A model generated the notes under the pieces. That model saw only the letters and a program-made list of their open reading frames with translations, was not told where the DNA came from and ran no database searches. Below are positions 1 to 8,497 of a stretch of DNA of 64,000 nucleotides, piece after piece. The position numbers and the translations under genes were made by a program. The stretch covers positions 62,001 through 126,000 of the forward strand of contig NZ_JABFMV010000006.1 of assembly GCF_013359685.1 (NCBI RefSeq), read 5' to 3'. The stretch's first letter is position 1, and every line of letters begins with the position of its first letter. This DNA is from Leifsonia sp. C5G2 (GTDB taxonomy: Bacteria > Actinomycetota > Actinomycetes > Actinomycetales > Microbacteriaceae).

Positions 1-925
1 CGGCGTCCCAGTCCACCTCGCCGGAGTAGAGGACGGCGTTGCGGCCACGTCCGATGTCGACGAAGGCGGCCTCCATGCTCGGGAGGACGTTCTGCACCCG
101 GCCGAGGTAGACGTTGCCGATGAGCGACGCCTCCTGTGAACGGGCCACGTAGTGCTCGACGAGGACCTTGTCCTCCAGCACGCCGAGCTGGATGCGGCCG
201 CCCTTCGAGCGCACCACCATCTGCCGGTCGACCGACTCGCGGCGGGCGAGGAACTCGGCCTCGGTGATGACCGGACGGCGGCGCCCGGCATCGCGGCCGT
301 CGCGGCGGCGCTGCTTCTTGGCCTCGAGGCGGGTGGAGCCCTTGACCTTCTGCGGCTCCGTGATGAGCTCCGGCTCGCGTGGCGTGCGCACCCGCACGAC
401 CGTGTTGGCCGGGTCGTTGGCACCATCGCGGCCCGACTCCCCCGCGCGGCGGCGCGAGCGGCGGCGGACACCGCCGGCCGGCTCCTCGTCGTCCTCGGGG
501 AGGGGCGGGAGCGGCAGCACATCGGGCGCCTGGAAGAGCAGCGTGGTCGGCGGCAGGCCGGGCGCGGCGGCGCCGGCGGCCGGGGGCTCCGGCTCGCCGT
601 GCTGCTCGGGGAGCGCCGGCGGCTCGTGCGCGGCCTGGGCTGCGCCCGCGGCGGGAGCGGCGGCCTCAGGGGTCGTGCCCTGCTCACCGGCCTCTGCAGC
701 GTCCACTTCGGCCGCGTCCACCTCGGGCGCGTCCACTCCTGCTGCGTCGCCCTGGTGCGAGCCGGCCTCCGCAGCCGGTGCCGCGGGAGTCTCGGAGACG
801 TCGGCGGAGTCCGCCGGCGAGCCCCTCCTGACGACGCGTCGCGCGCCGAAGAGGCCCTTCCGCTTCCGTCCTCCTGCTTCCGTCTCGTTGTTGTCCGTGT
901 TGTCGATGTTCTCGTTATCCACCAT
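1..925 (-). CDS. rne: Ribonuclease E/G, N-terminal part (runs off the left edge)
   Basis: About 308 N-terminal residues are visible. The first ~190 form a low-complexity Ala/Pro/Glu and Arg-rich extension typical of actinobacterial RNase E. This is followed by the start of the S1 RNA-binding domain (GGRIQLGVLEDKVLVEHYV, then SLIGNVYLGRVQNVLPSMEAA). The family endonucleolytically processes rRNA, tRNA and mRNA. The ATG at 925 follows a GAGGAG about 11 nt upstream. The catalytic DNase I-like region and the zinc link lie outside the window, so completeness cannot be judged. It diverges from the VKOR gene across a 309-nt gap. Confidence 0.93.
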   Translation of the reverse strand, partial: MVDNENIDNTDNNETEAGGRKRKGLFGARRVVRRGSPADSADVSETPAAPAAEAGSHQGDAAGVDAPEVDAAEVDAAEAGEQGTTPEAAAPAAGAAQAAHEPPALPEQHGEPEPPAAGAAAPGLPPTTLLFQAPDVLPLPPLPEDDEEPAGGVRRRSRRRAGESGRDGANDPANTVVRVRTPREPELITEPQKVKGSTRLEAKKQRRRDGRDAGRRRPVITEAEFLARRESVDRQMVVRSKGGRIQLGVLEDKVLVEHYVARSQEASLIGNVYLGRVQNVLPSMEAAFVDIGRGRNAVLYSGEVDWDA

Positions 926-1167
926 CGCTGGTGCACTCCTCGACCGGTGCGGTTCCCCGCTCACCGGGTACTCTCCGTCGGGAGGCGGCGCGTGCGGCGC
1001 CTCCCTCAATCCTGTTCGGATGCCTCCGGGCTCGTGGCGCGGCCTGCATCCGGCTCATGTTCTCGACCGGCCACGCGGGCCGGAAGTTCTTCCGGGCGCT
1101 CCGGGCGCCCTCAAGCCTTCTGTCGGTGCTCCCGGCCTGGGCCGGGACGACTGCTGCAAAGATTATC
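926..1167 (-). promoter_or_regulatory. Probable rne promoter and long 5' leader
   Basis: Read on the minus strand, a GATAAT hexamer (plus-strand 1162-1167) is the best -10 in the 309-nt gap between rne and the VKOR gene. If used, rne would have a leader of about 230 nt. The leader contains short GC-rich inverted repeats such as GGCGCC and GCCGGCC-type arms, but no structure I can name. Long autoregulatory leaders are known for rne in enterobacteria; whether this one is regulatory is inference. Confidence 0.4.
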
Positions 1168-1222
1168 GCACGGGCCGAGGCGGTGACGGGTCTCCTCCCA
1201 GGGCGACACGCAGGGAGCGTGC

Positions 1223-1234
1223 CATAATCCGAGG
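1223..1234 (+). promoter_or_regulatory. -10 element for a leaderless VKOR transcript
   Basis: CATAAT lies at 1223-1228, exactly 6 nt before the GTG at 1235. This spacing places the transcription start at or next to the start codon, so the mRNA would have no leader. No ribosome-binding site is present between the hexamer and the GTG. The same arrangement recurs in front of many genes in the window. Confidence 0.55.
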
Positions 1235-1852
1235 GTGTCAGCCAGTCCCGCCGAGGCCTCGTACCGCCGCCCGACCGCACTCGCCATCTTCCTCATCGTC
1301 GCCGGAGCCATCGGGTTCTGGGCCGCGTTCATGCTCACGGTGGACAAGTTCCACCTGCTGCAGGACCCGGGCGCCCAGCTCTCCTGCAACTTCTCGGTGC
1401 TGGTGGGGTGCTCGAAGAACCTGAACTCCTGGCAGGGCTCCCTGCTGGGCTTCCCGAACCCGATCCTGGGTCTCGCGGGCTGGACGGCGACCATCGCGGT
1501 CGGCGTCGGGCTCTTCGCCACCCGGGCGCGGTTCGCCCGGTGGTACTGGATCGCCTTCAACGTCGGCGTGGTGCTGGCGCTGGCGCTGGTCATCTTCCTG
1601 ATCACGACCTCGCTGACCGTGCTCAACGTGCTGTGCCCGTGGTGCATGGTCACCTGGGCCGTCACGATCCCGACCTTCTGGGCGGTGACCCTCTACAACC
1701 TCAAGGAGGGCAACATCCCCGTCCCGGAGCGGGCGAGGCGGTTCTTCCGCACCCTGTACAGCTGGGTGCCGCTCATCACGATCGTCAGCTACGCCATCGT
1801 GGCGGTGCTGGCGCAGATCCAGCTCGACTGGATCCACCGCGCCTTCGTCTGA
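1235..1852 (+). CDS. Vitamin K epoxide reductase (VKOR) family membrane protein
   Basis: 205-residue protein with about five hydrophobic segments. It carries the CxxC redox centre CPWC (Cys134 and Cys137) and the upstream loop cysteines Cys51 and Cys59 seen in bacterial VKOR proteins. The family reoxidises periplasmic or extracytoplasmic DsbA-like thiol oxidases and passes the electrons to quinone. No DsbA partner is fused or adjacent here, so the partner must lie elsewhere. The GTG start is chosen because a -10-like hexamer sits 6 nt upstream. It converges on ndk across an inverted-repeat terminator. Confidence 0.92.
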   Translation: MSASPAEASYRRPTALAIFLIVAGAIGFWAAFMLTVDKFHLLQDPGAQLSCNFSVLVGCSKNLNSWQGSLLGFPNPILGLAGWTATIAVGVGLFATRARFARWYWIAFNVGVVLALALVIFLITTSLTVLNVLCPWCMVTWAVTIPTFWAVTLYNLKEGNIPVPERARRFFRTLYSWVPLITIVSYAIVAVLAQIQLDWIHRAFV

Positions 1853-1856
1853 GCCC

Positions 1857-1909
1857 GTTCGTCGCGAATGCCGCCCGTTCGGTCCGAACGGGCGGCATTC
1901 CTGACGAAC
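1857..1909. terminator. Long inverted repeat between convergent VKOR gene and ndk
   Basis: Arms read GTTCGTC, a 2-nt mismatch, then GAATGCCGCCCGTTCG, closing on a 2-nt centre with the matching opposite arm ending GACGAAC. The near-perfect 53-nt palindrome fills the gap between two convergent genes and would terminate either transcript, although no T-tract follows. The TTCGT/CGAAT content resembles the repeat at 59643-59697. Confidence 0.7.
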
Positions 1910-1919
1910 CGCGGAGCGA

Positions 1920-2342
1920 TCAGCCGAACCAGAGGGCGAGCTCGCGCTGGGCGGACTCGGGCGAGTCGGAGCCGTGCACGAGGTTCTGCTGCACCTTGAG
2001 GCCCCAGTCGCGGGCGAGGTCGCCGCGGATGGTGCCGGGCGCGGCGGTGGTCGGGTCGGTGGCGCCGGCGAGCGAGCGGAAGCCCTCGATGACACGGTTC
2101 CCGGCGAGCCGGATCGCCACGATCGGGCCGGACTCCATGAACTCCACCAGAGGCTCGTAAAAGGGCTTGCCCTCGTGCTCGGCGTAGTGCTGCGCGAGCA
2201 GGTCGCGGTCGGCCTGCAGCATCCGCAGGTCGACGAGCGAGTAGCCCTTCGCCTCGAGGCGGCGCAGGATCTCCCCGGTCAGGCTGCGGGCGACCCCGTC
2301 GGGCTTGATGAGGACGAGGGTCTCTTCGACGGCGCTGGTCAT
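1920..2342 (-). CDS. ndk: Nucleoside diphosphate kinase
   Basis: 140 residues, the usual length for NDK. It contains the N-terminal LVLIKPDGV strand and the active-site NLVHGSDS loop, in which His123 is the phosphorylated residue. It transfers the gamma-phosphate between nucleoside triphosphates and diphosphates in the cytoplasm. The ATG overlaps the stop codon of the DUF4233 gene (ATGA), which implies translational coupling at the end of the ileS-folC-DUF4233-ndk operon. Confidence 0.97.
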   Translation of the reverse strand: MTSAVEETLVLIKPDGVARSLTGEILRRLEAKGYSLVDLRMLQADRDLLAQHYAEHEGKPFYEPLVEFMESGPIVAIRLAGNRVIEGFRSLAGATDPTTAAPGTIRGDLARDWGLKVQQNLVHGSDSPESAQRELALWFG

Positions 2343-2776
2343 GGGTTCTCCGTTCCGTTGTCGGCCGCACGGGCGGCCTGATTGTTGCGGTCGATGCGTG
2401 CGGCGGCGATCATGCAGTACGCCCACATGGCGGTGAAGATCGCGCCGACGATGAAGAAGGCGGGCACGAGGAGGCCGGCGGCGACGAGCACGAGCTGCAC
2501 GATCCAGCCGAGGACCACGCCGATGGTGTTCCGCAGCAGCGCGATCGCGACGACCATCAGCACGATCAGCGCCGCTCCCCCGCCGAGCGCGACGGCGGCC
2601 GGGAGCGAGTGCAGCCCGAACAGCACCAGCGCGCCGAGGAAGACGACGAGCAGCTCGAAGCCGAGCACGATCGAGCCGAGCGACTCGCGCAGCGAGCGCT
2701 GACGGCGCGGCCGTCCGGCCCGGGCCGGGGCGGCGTCGTCCGCGTCGCCGTGCGGGCCCGCGGGGGCATCCGTCAC
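2339..2776 (-). CDS. DUF4233 family membrane protein
   Basis: 145 residues with an acidic/Arg-rich N-terminus and about four hydrophobic segments, ending in a short polar tail. It sits between folC and ndk, which is the standard actinobacterial position of DUF4233 proteins. Its function is unknown. The GTG start at 2776 overlaps the folC stop codon (GTGA) and its own stop overlaps the ndk start, so an upstream start is unlikely. I recognise the family mainly by position and by the four-helix layout. Confidence 0.8.
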   Translation of the reverse strand: MTDAPAGPHGDADDAAPARAGRPRRQRSLRESLGSIVLGFELLVVFLGALVLFGLHSLPAAVALGGGAALIVLMVVAIALLRNTIGVVLGWIVQLVLVAAGLLVPAFFIVGAIFTAMWAYCMIAAARIDRNNQAARAADNGTENP

Positions 2777-4140
2777 GAGGCCGCCTGCTTCCACTCCTGC
2801 TGGTCGGCATACGCCATCGCCTGGCCGACGAGCACGATGCTCCCGGCGACGACGACCGCGCGGCGCGGCTCCTCAGCAGCCCACTCCCGGGCCGCCTCCA
2901 GAGCGTCGACGGCGTCGGAGTAGACGATCGTCGCCTCGTCGCCCACCTCCTCGCGCACCAGGTCGCCGAAGTCCTCCGCCTCGCGGGCGCGCTCGGAGTC
3001 GGGCCGGGTGACGAAGAACTGCGTGGCCACCGGGGCGAGCGCACGGATGACGCCGCGCGCATCCTTGTCGTTCAGGATGCCGACGACGAAGGTGATCTCG
3101 TCGAAGCCGAAGTAGGTGCGGAGCGCGTCCGCGAGCGTCTCGGCGCCCGCGGGGTTGTGCGCCGCGTCCACCAGGATGCTCGGCTCGATGCCGATCAGCT
3201 GCAGCCGCCCCGGCGAGGTCGCGGTGGCGAACCCCTCCTCGACCAGGTCGGCCTTGAGCGGCTGTGCACCCCGGCCGAGGAACGTCTCCACCGCGGCGAC
3301 CGCCACGGCCGCGTTCTGCGCCTGGTGGTCGCCGTACAGCGGCAGGAAGACGTCCTCGTAGGTCGCCGCCCGGCCGCGGATCGTGACGAGCTGGCCGCCG
3401 ACGGCGACGCGCGTCGAGGCGACGTCGAAGTCGCCCGGCTGCTCCGCGAAGGTCGACTCCGTCAGCTCGGCCGCCTCGCGCAGCACGCGGTCGGCCTCGG
3501 GCGTCTGCCGCGACGACACGACGTCGGCGGACGGCTTGACGATCCCGGATTTGGTGCGCGCGATCTCCTCGACGGTGTCGCCGAGCGCTTTGGTGTGGTC
3601 GAGCGCGATCGGCGTGAACACGGCGACCTGGCCGTCCCCGACGTTCGTCGAGTCCCACTCACCCCCCATGCCGACCTCGATCACGGCGACGTCGACGGGA
3701 GCGTCGGCGAAGGCGGCATACGCGAGCGCCGTCAGCGCCTCGAAGAACGTCAGCGGGGGCTTGCCCGCCTCTTCCAGCTCCGCGTCCACGATCTCCAGGT
3801 AGGGGCTGATGTCCTCCCAATTGCGCACCAGCGCCTCGTCGCCGATCGGCTCGCCGTCGATGACGATGCGCTCGTTGAAGCGCACCAGGTGCGGGCTCGT
3901 GAGCAGCCCCGTCCGGAGACCGTAGGCGCGCAGCAGGCTCTCGGCGATGCGGCTCGTCGAGGTCTTCCCGTTCGTGCCGGTCACGTGGATGATCGGGTAC
4001 GCCCGCTGCGGGTCGCCCAGCAGCTCCACGGCGCGGCGGGTGGCGTCGAGCCGCCGCTCGGGCGCTCCCTCGCCGACTCGAGCGAGGAGCGCCTGGTAGA
4101 CCTCGTCCGCCCGCTCCCGGTAGTCGTCCTCGTCGGTCAC
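2773..4140 (-). CDS. folC: Bifunctional dihydrofolate synthase / folylpolyglutamate synthase
   Basis: 455 residues. The ATP-binding P-loop VTGTNGKTS lies near residues 53-61. The Mur-ligase-type central region includes [11 protein letters not shown] and the [10 protein letters not shown] motif. The enzyme adds glutamate to dihydropteroate and then to folates. The ATG overlaps the ileS stop (ATGA), so it is translated from the ileS transcript and would be under the same T-box-led mRNA, although the T-box itself probably controls only ileS initiation directly. Confidence 0.95.
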   Translation of the reverse strand: MTDEDDYRERADEVYQALLARVGEGAPERRLDATRRAVELLGDPQRAYPIIHVTGTNGKTSTSRIAESLLRAYGLRTGLLTSPHLVRFNERIVIDGEPIGDEALVRNWEDISPYLEIVDAELEEAGKPPLTFFEALTALAYAAFADAPVDVAVIEVGMGGEWDSTNVGDGQVAVFTPIALDHTKALGDTVEEIARTKSGIVKPSADVVSSRQTPEADRVLREAAELTESTFAEQPGDFDVASTRVAVGGQLVTIRGRAATYEDVFLPLYGDHQAQNAAVAVAAVETFLGRGAQPLKADLVEEGFATATSPGRLQLIGIEPSILVDAAHNPAGAETLADALRTYFGFDEITFVVGILNDKDARGVIRALAPVATQFFVTRPDSERAREAEDFGDLVREEVGDEATIVYSDAVDALEAAREWAAEEPRRAVVVAGSIVLVGQAMAYADQQEWKQAAS

Positions 4141-7100
4141 GACGCCGCCTCCGTCTCCTGCTCCGGGTCCACCTTGGTCACGCCGACGGTGAACGCGCCG
4201 GCGTTCGCGAACTGCCCGGCGCCGAACTCCTGCCGGAAGCCGGAACCATCCCCCGATGATGCTCCCGCGCCGGAGAGCCGCACGGCTAGAGCCAATGTCT
4301 CGGCGGCGATGTCGACGTCGGCGGCGAGGCCGAGCGATTCCGCGTCCTCCGGGCTCTCGAACGAGAGGTGCAGGTGGATGCGATCGCTCACCTCGAGCCC
4401 TGCCGCCTTGCGGGTGTCCTGCACGGCGCGGATGACGTCGCGGGCGAGGCCCTCTGCCTCCAGCTCCGGCGTGGTCGCGGTGTCGAGCAGCACGAACCCG
4501 CCGCCGGCGAGCAGCGCGAGCGCGGACGAGTCGTCGCCGCCGGAGGCGGTCTCGAGCACGAGGTCGTACTCCCCCGCGGCCAGCTCGATGCCGCCGACCG
4601 TGACGACGCCGTCGGCCTCCGCCCAGTCGCCGGCGCGCGCCGCCTGGATGACCTGCTGCACCTGCTTGCCCAGACGCGGGCCCGCGGCGCGCGCGTTGAC
4701 GGTCAGCCTGCTGGTGATGCCGTACCGGGCGGCGCTGTCGTCCTGCAGCTCCACCAGCTCGACCGCCTTCACGTTGAGCTCGTCGCGCAGGATGCCCTCG
4801 AACGGCCGCAGTGCCTCCGCGTTCTCGGCGACCACCGTGAGGGTGGCGAGCGGCAGCCGCACGCGGCGCCCGGCCTGCTTTCGCAGCGACAGCGCGGTGG
4901 AACTGATGGCGCGGATGCGGTCCATCGCGTCCACCAGGGCGTCGTCCGCCGGGAACTCCGCCGCCTCCGGCCAGTCCGTGAGGTGCACGGAGCGGCCGCC
5001 GGTGAGGTCCTTCCAGATTCGCTCGGTCACGAGCGGCAGGAGCGGGGCGGCGACGCGGGTGAGCGTCTCCAGCACCGTGTACAGCGTGTCGAAGGCCTCG
5101 GAGCCGTTGCCGGACTCGTCCACGCCCTCCCAGAACCGGTCGCGCGAGCGGCGCACGTACCAGTTCGTGAGCACGTCGGCGAAGTCGCGCAGCTTGGCGG
5201 CGGCGAGGGTGGAGTCCAGCCCGTCCAGGTCGGCCGTCACGGCCTCCACCAGGTCACGCGTCTTGGCGAGCAGGTAGCGGTCGAGCACATCGGTGGACGC
5301 GGTCGAGCGCTTCGCCTCGTACCCCGTCGCGTTGGCGTACAGCGAGAAGAAGTACCAGGTGTTCCACAGCGGGAGCAGCACCTGACGGACGCCCTCGCGG
5401 ATGCCCTCCTCGGTCACCACGAGGTTGCCGCCGCGCAGCACGGGGCTCGACATCAGGAACCAGCGCATCGCGTCCGACCCGTCCCGGTCGAACACCTCGT
5501 TCACATCCGGGTAGTTGCGCAGCGACTTCGACATCTTCTGCCCGTCGCTGCCCAGCACGATGCCGTGGCTGATCACGTTCTTGAACGCGGGCCGGTCGAA
5601 CAGAGCCGTCGCGAGCGTGTGCAGCAGGTAGAACCAGCCGCGGGTCTGCCCGATGTACTCGACGATGAAGTCGGCGGGGTTGTGGCTGTCGAACCAGTCC
5701 CGGTTCTCGAACGGGTAGTGCACCTGGGCGAACGGCATCGAGCCGGAGTCGAACCAGACGTCCAGCACGTCCGGGATGCGGCGCATAGTGGATCGGCCGG
5801 TCGGGTCGTCCGGGTTCGGCCGGGTCAGCTCGTCGATGAAGGGACGGTGCAGGTCCGGCTCCCCCACGGCGTTCAGCGGCAGGCGGCCGAAGTCGCGCTC
5901 CAGCTCCTCCAGCGACCCGTAGACGTCGACGCGCGGGTACGCCGGGTCGTCGCTCTTCCACACCGGGATCGGCGAGCCGAAGTAGCGGTTGCGGGAGACC
6001 GACCAGTCGCGGGCGCCGGCCAGCCACTTGCCGAACTGGCCGTCCTTGACGTTCTCCGGCACCCAGGTGATCTCCTGGTTGAGCTCGCCCATCCGGTCGC
6101 GGAAGTCGGTCACGCGCACGAACCAGCTGGACACCGCCTTGTAGATCAGCGGGTTGCGGCAGCGCCAGCAGTGCGGGTATGAGTGCTCGTAGCTCGCCTG
6201 GCGGAGGAGGCGCCCCTCCTCTTTCAGCATGCGGGTGAGCGGCTTGTTCGCGTCGAACACCTGCATGCCTGCGACGTCGGCGACGTCGGGCAGGAAGCGG
6301 CCGCCGTCGTCCACCGAGATGATGACCGGGATGCCGGCCTTCTCGGTGACGCGCTGGTCGTCCTCGCCGTAGGCCGGCGCCTGGTGCACGATGCCCGTGC
6401 CGTCCTCGACGGTGACGTAGTCGTCGACGAGGATGCGCCACGCGTTCTGCGTGCCCCACTTCTCGGTGTCGGCGTAGTAGTCCCAGAGCCGGTCGTACTC
6501 CACGCCCTCCAGCTCGGAGCCGAGGAGCGTGCCGGTGACGGCCGCGAGGGCGTCGGCCGGTGAGTCGTAGCCGAGGTCCTTGGCGTAGTTGCCGAGGAGG
6601 CTCTGCGCGATCAGGTAACGGCCGCTGAGAACCTGCTGGTCGGGGTCGCCGTAGGAGTCGGCGGCGCCGTTCGGGCCCGACGGCACGACCGCGTACTCGA
6701 TGTCGGGACCGACCGCGAGCGCCAGGTTCGTGGGCAGCGTCCAGGGCGTCGTGGTCCAGGCCAGCGCCCGGACGCCGGTGAGCCCCAGCACCTCCGCCTT
6801 CTCGCCGACGAGCGGGAACGTGACGGTGACCGTCTGGTCCTGACGCATCTTGTAGACGTCGTCGTCCATCCGCAGCTCGTGGTTGGACAGCGGCGTCTGG
6901 TCGCGCCAGCAGTACGGCAGCACGCGGTAGCCCTCGTAGGCGAGGCCCTTCTCGTGCAGCTGCTTGAACGCCCAGATCACCGACTCCATATAGGTGGTGT
7001 CGAGCGTCTTGTAGTCGTTGTCGAAGTCGACCCAGCGCGCCTGGCGGGTGACGTACTCGCGCCACTCGCGGGTGTAGCGGAGCACGGAGTCCTTCGCGGC

Positions 7101-7493
7101 CTGGTTGAAGGCGGCGAGGCCCATCTCCTCGATCTGGCTCTTGTCGGTGATGCCGAGCTGCCGCTCCGCCTCCAGCTCTGCGGGCAGGCCGTGCGTGTCC
7201 CAGCCGAAGCGCCGCTCCACCTTCTTGCCGCGCATGGTCTGGAAGCGCGGGAAGACGTCCTTGGCGTAACCGGTCAGCAAGTGGCCGTAGTGCGGGAGGC
7301 CGTTGGCGAACGGCGGGCCGTCGTAGAAGACCCACTCCTCGGCGCCGTCGCGGTTGTCGATGGAGGCGCGGAAGGTCCCGTCCTCGTCCCAGAACCTCAG
7401 GACATCGGTCTCGATCTCGGGGAACACCGGCGACGGGGTGACCTCGGGGCGCTGGTCGCGCTCGGCATCGTCCGCGGACTTGGGGTACGGCAT
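4137..7493 (-). CDS. ileS: Isoleucyl-tRNA synthetase, eukaryote-like type
   Basis: 1118 residues, within the usual range for the longer, mupirocin-tolerant type of IleS. It has the HIGH-class motif HYGH at residues 68-71, a long editing (CP1) insertion, and KMSKS near residue 654 ([10 protein letters not shown]). It charges tRNA-Ile with isoleucine. The ATG at 7493 follows AGGAG (7498-7502) with a short spacer. It is first gene of the ileS-folC-DUF4233-ndk operon and lies behind a T-box leader. Confidence 0.97.
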   Translation of the reverse strand: MPYPKSADDAERDQRPEVTPSPVFPEIETDVLRFWDEDGTFRASIDNRDGAEEWVFYDGPPFANGLPHYGHLLTGYAKDVFPRFQTMRGKKVERRFGWDTHGLPAELEAERQLGITDKSQIEEMGLAAFNQAAKDSVLRYTREWREYVTRQARWVDFDNDYKTLDTTYMESVIWAFKQLHEKGLAYEGYRVLPYCWRDQTPLSNHELRMDDDVYKMRQDQTVTVTFPLVGEKAEVLGLTGVRALAWTTTPWTLPTNLALAVGPDIEYAVVPSGPNGAADSYGDPDQQVLSGRYLIAQSLLGNYAKDLGYDSPADALAAVTGTLLGSELEGVEYDRLWDYYADTEKWGTQNAWRILVDDYVTVEDGTGIVHQAPAYGEDDQRVTEKAGIPVIISVDDGGRFLPDVADVAGMQVFDANKPLTRMLKEEGRLLRQASYEHSYPHCWRCRNPLIYKAVSSWFVRVTDFRDRMGELNQEITWVPENVKDGQFGKWLAGARDWSVSRNRYFGSPIPVWKSDDPAYPRVDVYGSLEELERDFGRLPLNAVGEPDLHRPFIDELTRPNPDDPTGRSTMRRIPDVLDVWFDSGSMPFAQVHYPFENRDWFDSHNPADFIVEYIGQTRGWFYLLHTLATALFDRPAFKNVISHGIVLGSDGQKMSKSLRNYPDVNEVFDRDGSDAMRWFLMSSPVLRGGNLVVTEEGIREGVRQVLLPLWNTWYFFSLYANATGYEAKRSTASTDVLDRYLLAKTRDLVEAVTADLDGLDSTLAAAKLRDFADVLTNWYVRRSRDRFWEGVDESGNGSEAFDTLYTVLETLTRVAAPLLPLVTERIWKDLTGGRSVHLTDWPEAAEFPADDALVDAMDRIRAISSTALSLRKQAGRRVRLPLATLTVVAENAEALRPFEGILRDELNVKAVELVELQDDSAARYGITSRLTVNARAAGPRLGKQVQQVIQAARAGDWAEADGVVTVGGIELAAGEYDLVLETASGGDDSSALALLAGGGFVLLDTATTPELEAEGLARDVIRAVQDTRKAAGLEVSDRIHLHLSFESPEDAESLGLAADVDIAAETLALAVRLSGAGASSGDGSGFRQEFGAGQFANAGAFTVGVTKVDPEQETEAAS

Positions 7494-7715
7494 CTCTCTC
7501 CTGGCAGGTTCACGTGCTGCACGAGGACGCCGGACGCTCTCGCGCCCGTCGCGGTACCACCCCGCTTGCCCGCTCCGCCGCCGTCGCCGGGGAGGGCCTC
7601 TCCTTCTTCGGCTGTGACGGGCCGGCCCCGTTCGGTTCTACTGAGCGCTCTCGCGCCGTTCTTCCGAAGACTCCCCGGCGATACCCGGATCACAGTCTGT
7701 GCCTCCATCCTATCG
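7494..7715 (-). promoter_or_regulatory. T-box riboswitch leader of ileS, translational type
   Basis: On the minus strand the leader contains the T-box sequence GGTGGTACCGCG (plus-strand 7550-7561), whose UGG pairs with the tRNA acceptor end. About 110 nt earlier is a short stem I (7669-7697) closed by GACT/AGTC and CCGG/CCGG (7675-7688). Its 6-nt loop holds ATC (7680-7682), the isoleucine codon expected as specifier. A second ATC at 7688-7690 is an alternative. There is no terminator T-run before ileS and the ribosome-binding site AGGAG (7498-7502) lies just after the T-box, so control is expected at translation, as in mycobacterial and Nocardia ileS leaders. The 5' end is approximate. Confidence 0.9.
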
Positions 7716-7743
7716 CGTCCGGAGCCCCTCTCGTCCGTCTCCG

Positions 7744-7815
7744 CGCGACTGCGGCCCCGCGAAACGTCTGCGGCTGCGCGCGCACCCGCAGACGTGACGG
7801 GAGGCCGCAGTCGCG
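7744..7815. repeat. Intergenic inverted repeat, GCGACTGCGG family, copy 1
   Basis: Outer arms CGCGACTGCGGCC and GGCCGCAGTCGCG are perfect over 13 nt. Inner arms ACGTCTGCG and CGCAGACGT pair again around a GC-rich loop. The repeat abuts the tetR stop codon and lies upstream of the ileS leader. It may terminate tetR. Two relatives occur at 25417-25486 and 27161-27232. Confidence 0.75.
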
Positions 7816-8433
7816 TCAGAGGAAGGGGGCGTAGCCCGCACAGACGGGGGCGACGGCGGCGCGCACGAGCGGGGTGAGCGGGCCGCGGCGGACGCCGGCG
7901 CGCGCCCAGGCCGCGGCGGCCGAGACGGCGGCGCCGACGACCGCGGTGGCGGCGGCCCGCGGCAGGAGCGCCTCCGACGGCAGGCCCGCGCGCCGCGCGA
8001 TGAACGCCTCCAGCCGGCGCACCAGCGCCAGGAAACGGGGAAGCGCGGAGGCCTGCAGCTCCGCATCCGTGCCCATCAGCTCCACCTGGGTCACCGCGAG
8101 CGGGAGCCGGTCGGGCCCGAACGCGTCGGCGAGGCGGGTGAGCGCATCGAGCACGGCGTCCATCGGGGCGGCGTCGGCGGCCGCGGCCGCGAGTGTGTCG
8201 TCGAACGCGGCGAGCGCCTCGTCGACTTCCAGCCACAGCAGGTCGCTCTTGGCGCCGAAGTAGTTGAAGAAGGTGGCCCGGCTGACCCCGGCGCGGCGGG
8301 CGATGTCGTCGACGGTGGTGCCGGTGTAGGTCTGCTCCAGGAACAGTTCGGCGGCGGCCTCGGCGATCATCCCGCGGGACGAGGAGCGCGGCCGGCCGGC
8401 GCCGGCGGGGCGGGCGGAATGCGCGAGCGCCAT
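7816..8433 (-). CDS. TetR family transcriptional regulator
   Basis: 205 residues. An N-terminal helix-turn-helix fits TetR_N: TVDDIARRAGVSRATFFNYF around residues 40-60, preceded by the helix AAAELFLEQ. The remainder is an Ala-rich all-helical ligand domain with no recognisable ligand signature. The ATG at 8433 is preceded by AAGGGGAACGCAGG. It diverges from an MHS transporter with 64 nt between the starts, and a perfect palindrome in that gap is the likely operator, so it probably represses the transporter and itself. Confidence 0.88.
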   Translation of the reverse strand: MALAHSARPAGAGRPRSSSRGMIAEAAAELFLEQTYTGTTVDDIARRAGVSRATFFNYFGAKSDLLWLEVDEALAAFDDTLAAAAADAAPMDAVLDALTRLADAFGPDRLPLAVTQVELMGTDAELQASALPRFLALVRRLEAFIARRAGLPSEALLPRAAATAVVGAAVSAAAAWARAGVRRGPLTPLVRAAVAPVCAGYAPFL

Positions 8434-8459
8434 CCTGCGTTCCCCTTCCGTGCCATTAT

Positions 8460-8472
8460 TGGACCCGGTCCA
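8460..8472. promoter_or_regulatory. Candidate TetR operator
   Basis: TGGACCCGGTCCA is a perfect 6-bp-arm palindrome with a single central base. It sits midway between the divergent tetR (start 8433) and transporter (start 8498) genes. The TGGACC-N-GGTCCA form is a shape known for several actinobacterial TetR sites. Assignment to this regulator is inference from position. Confidence 0.6.
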
Positions 8473-8497
8473 GATTCTACCGTTCAGAAGGACACCC

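Noticed and set aside
4368-6182. A 604-codon plus-strand frame inside ileS
   Set aside because: Shadow of ileS; no domain, no ribosome-binding site, biased composition.
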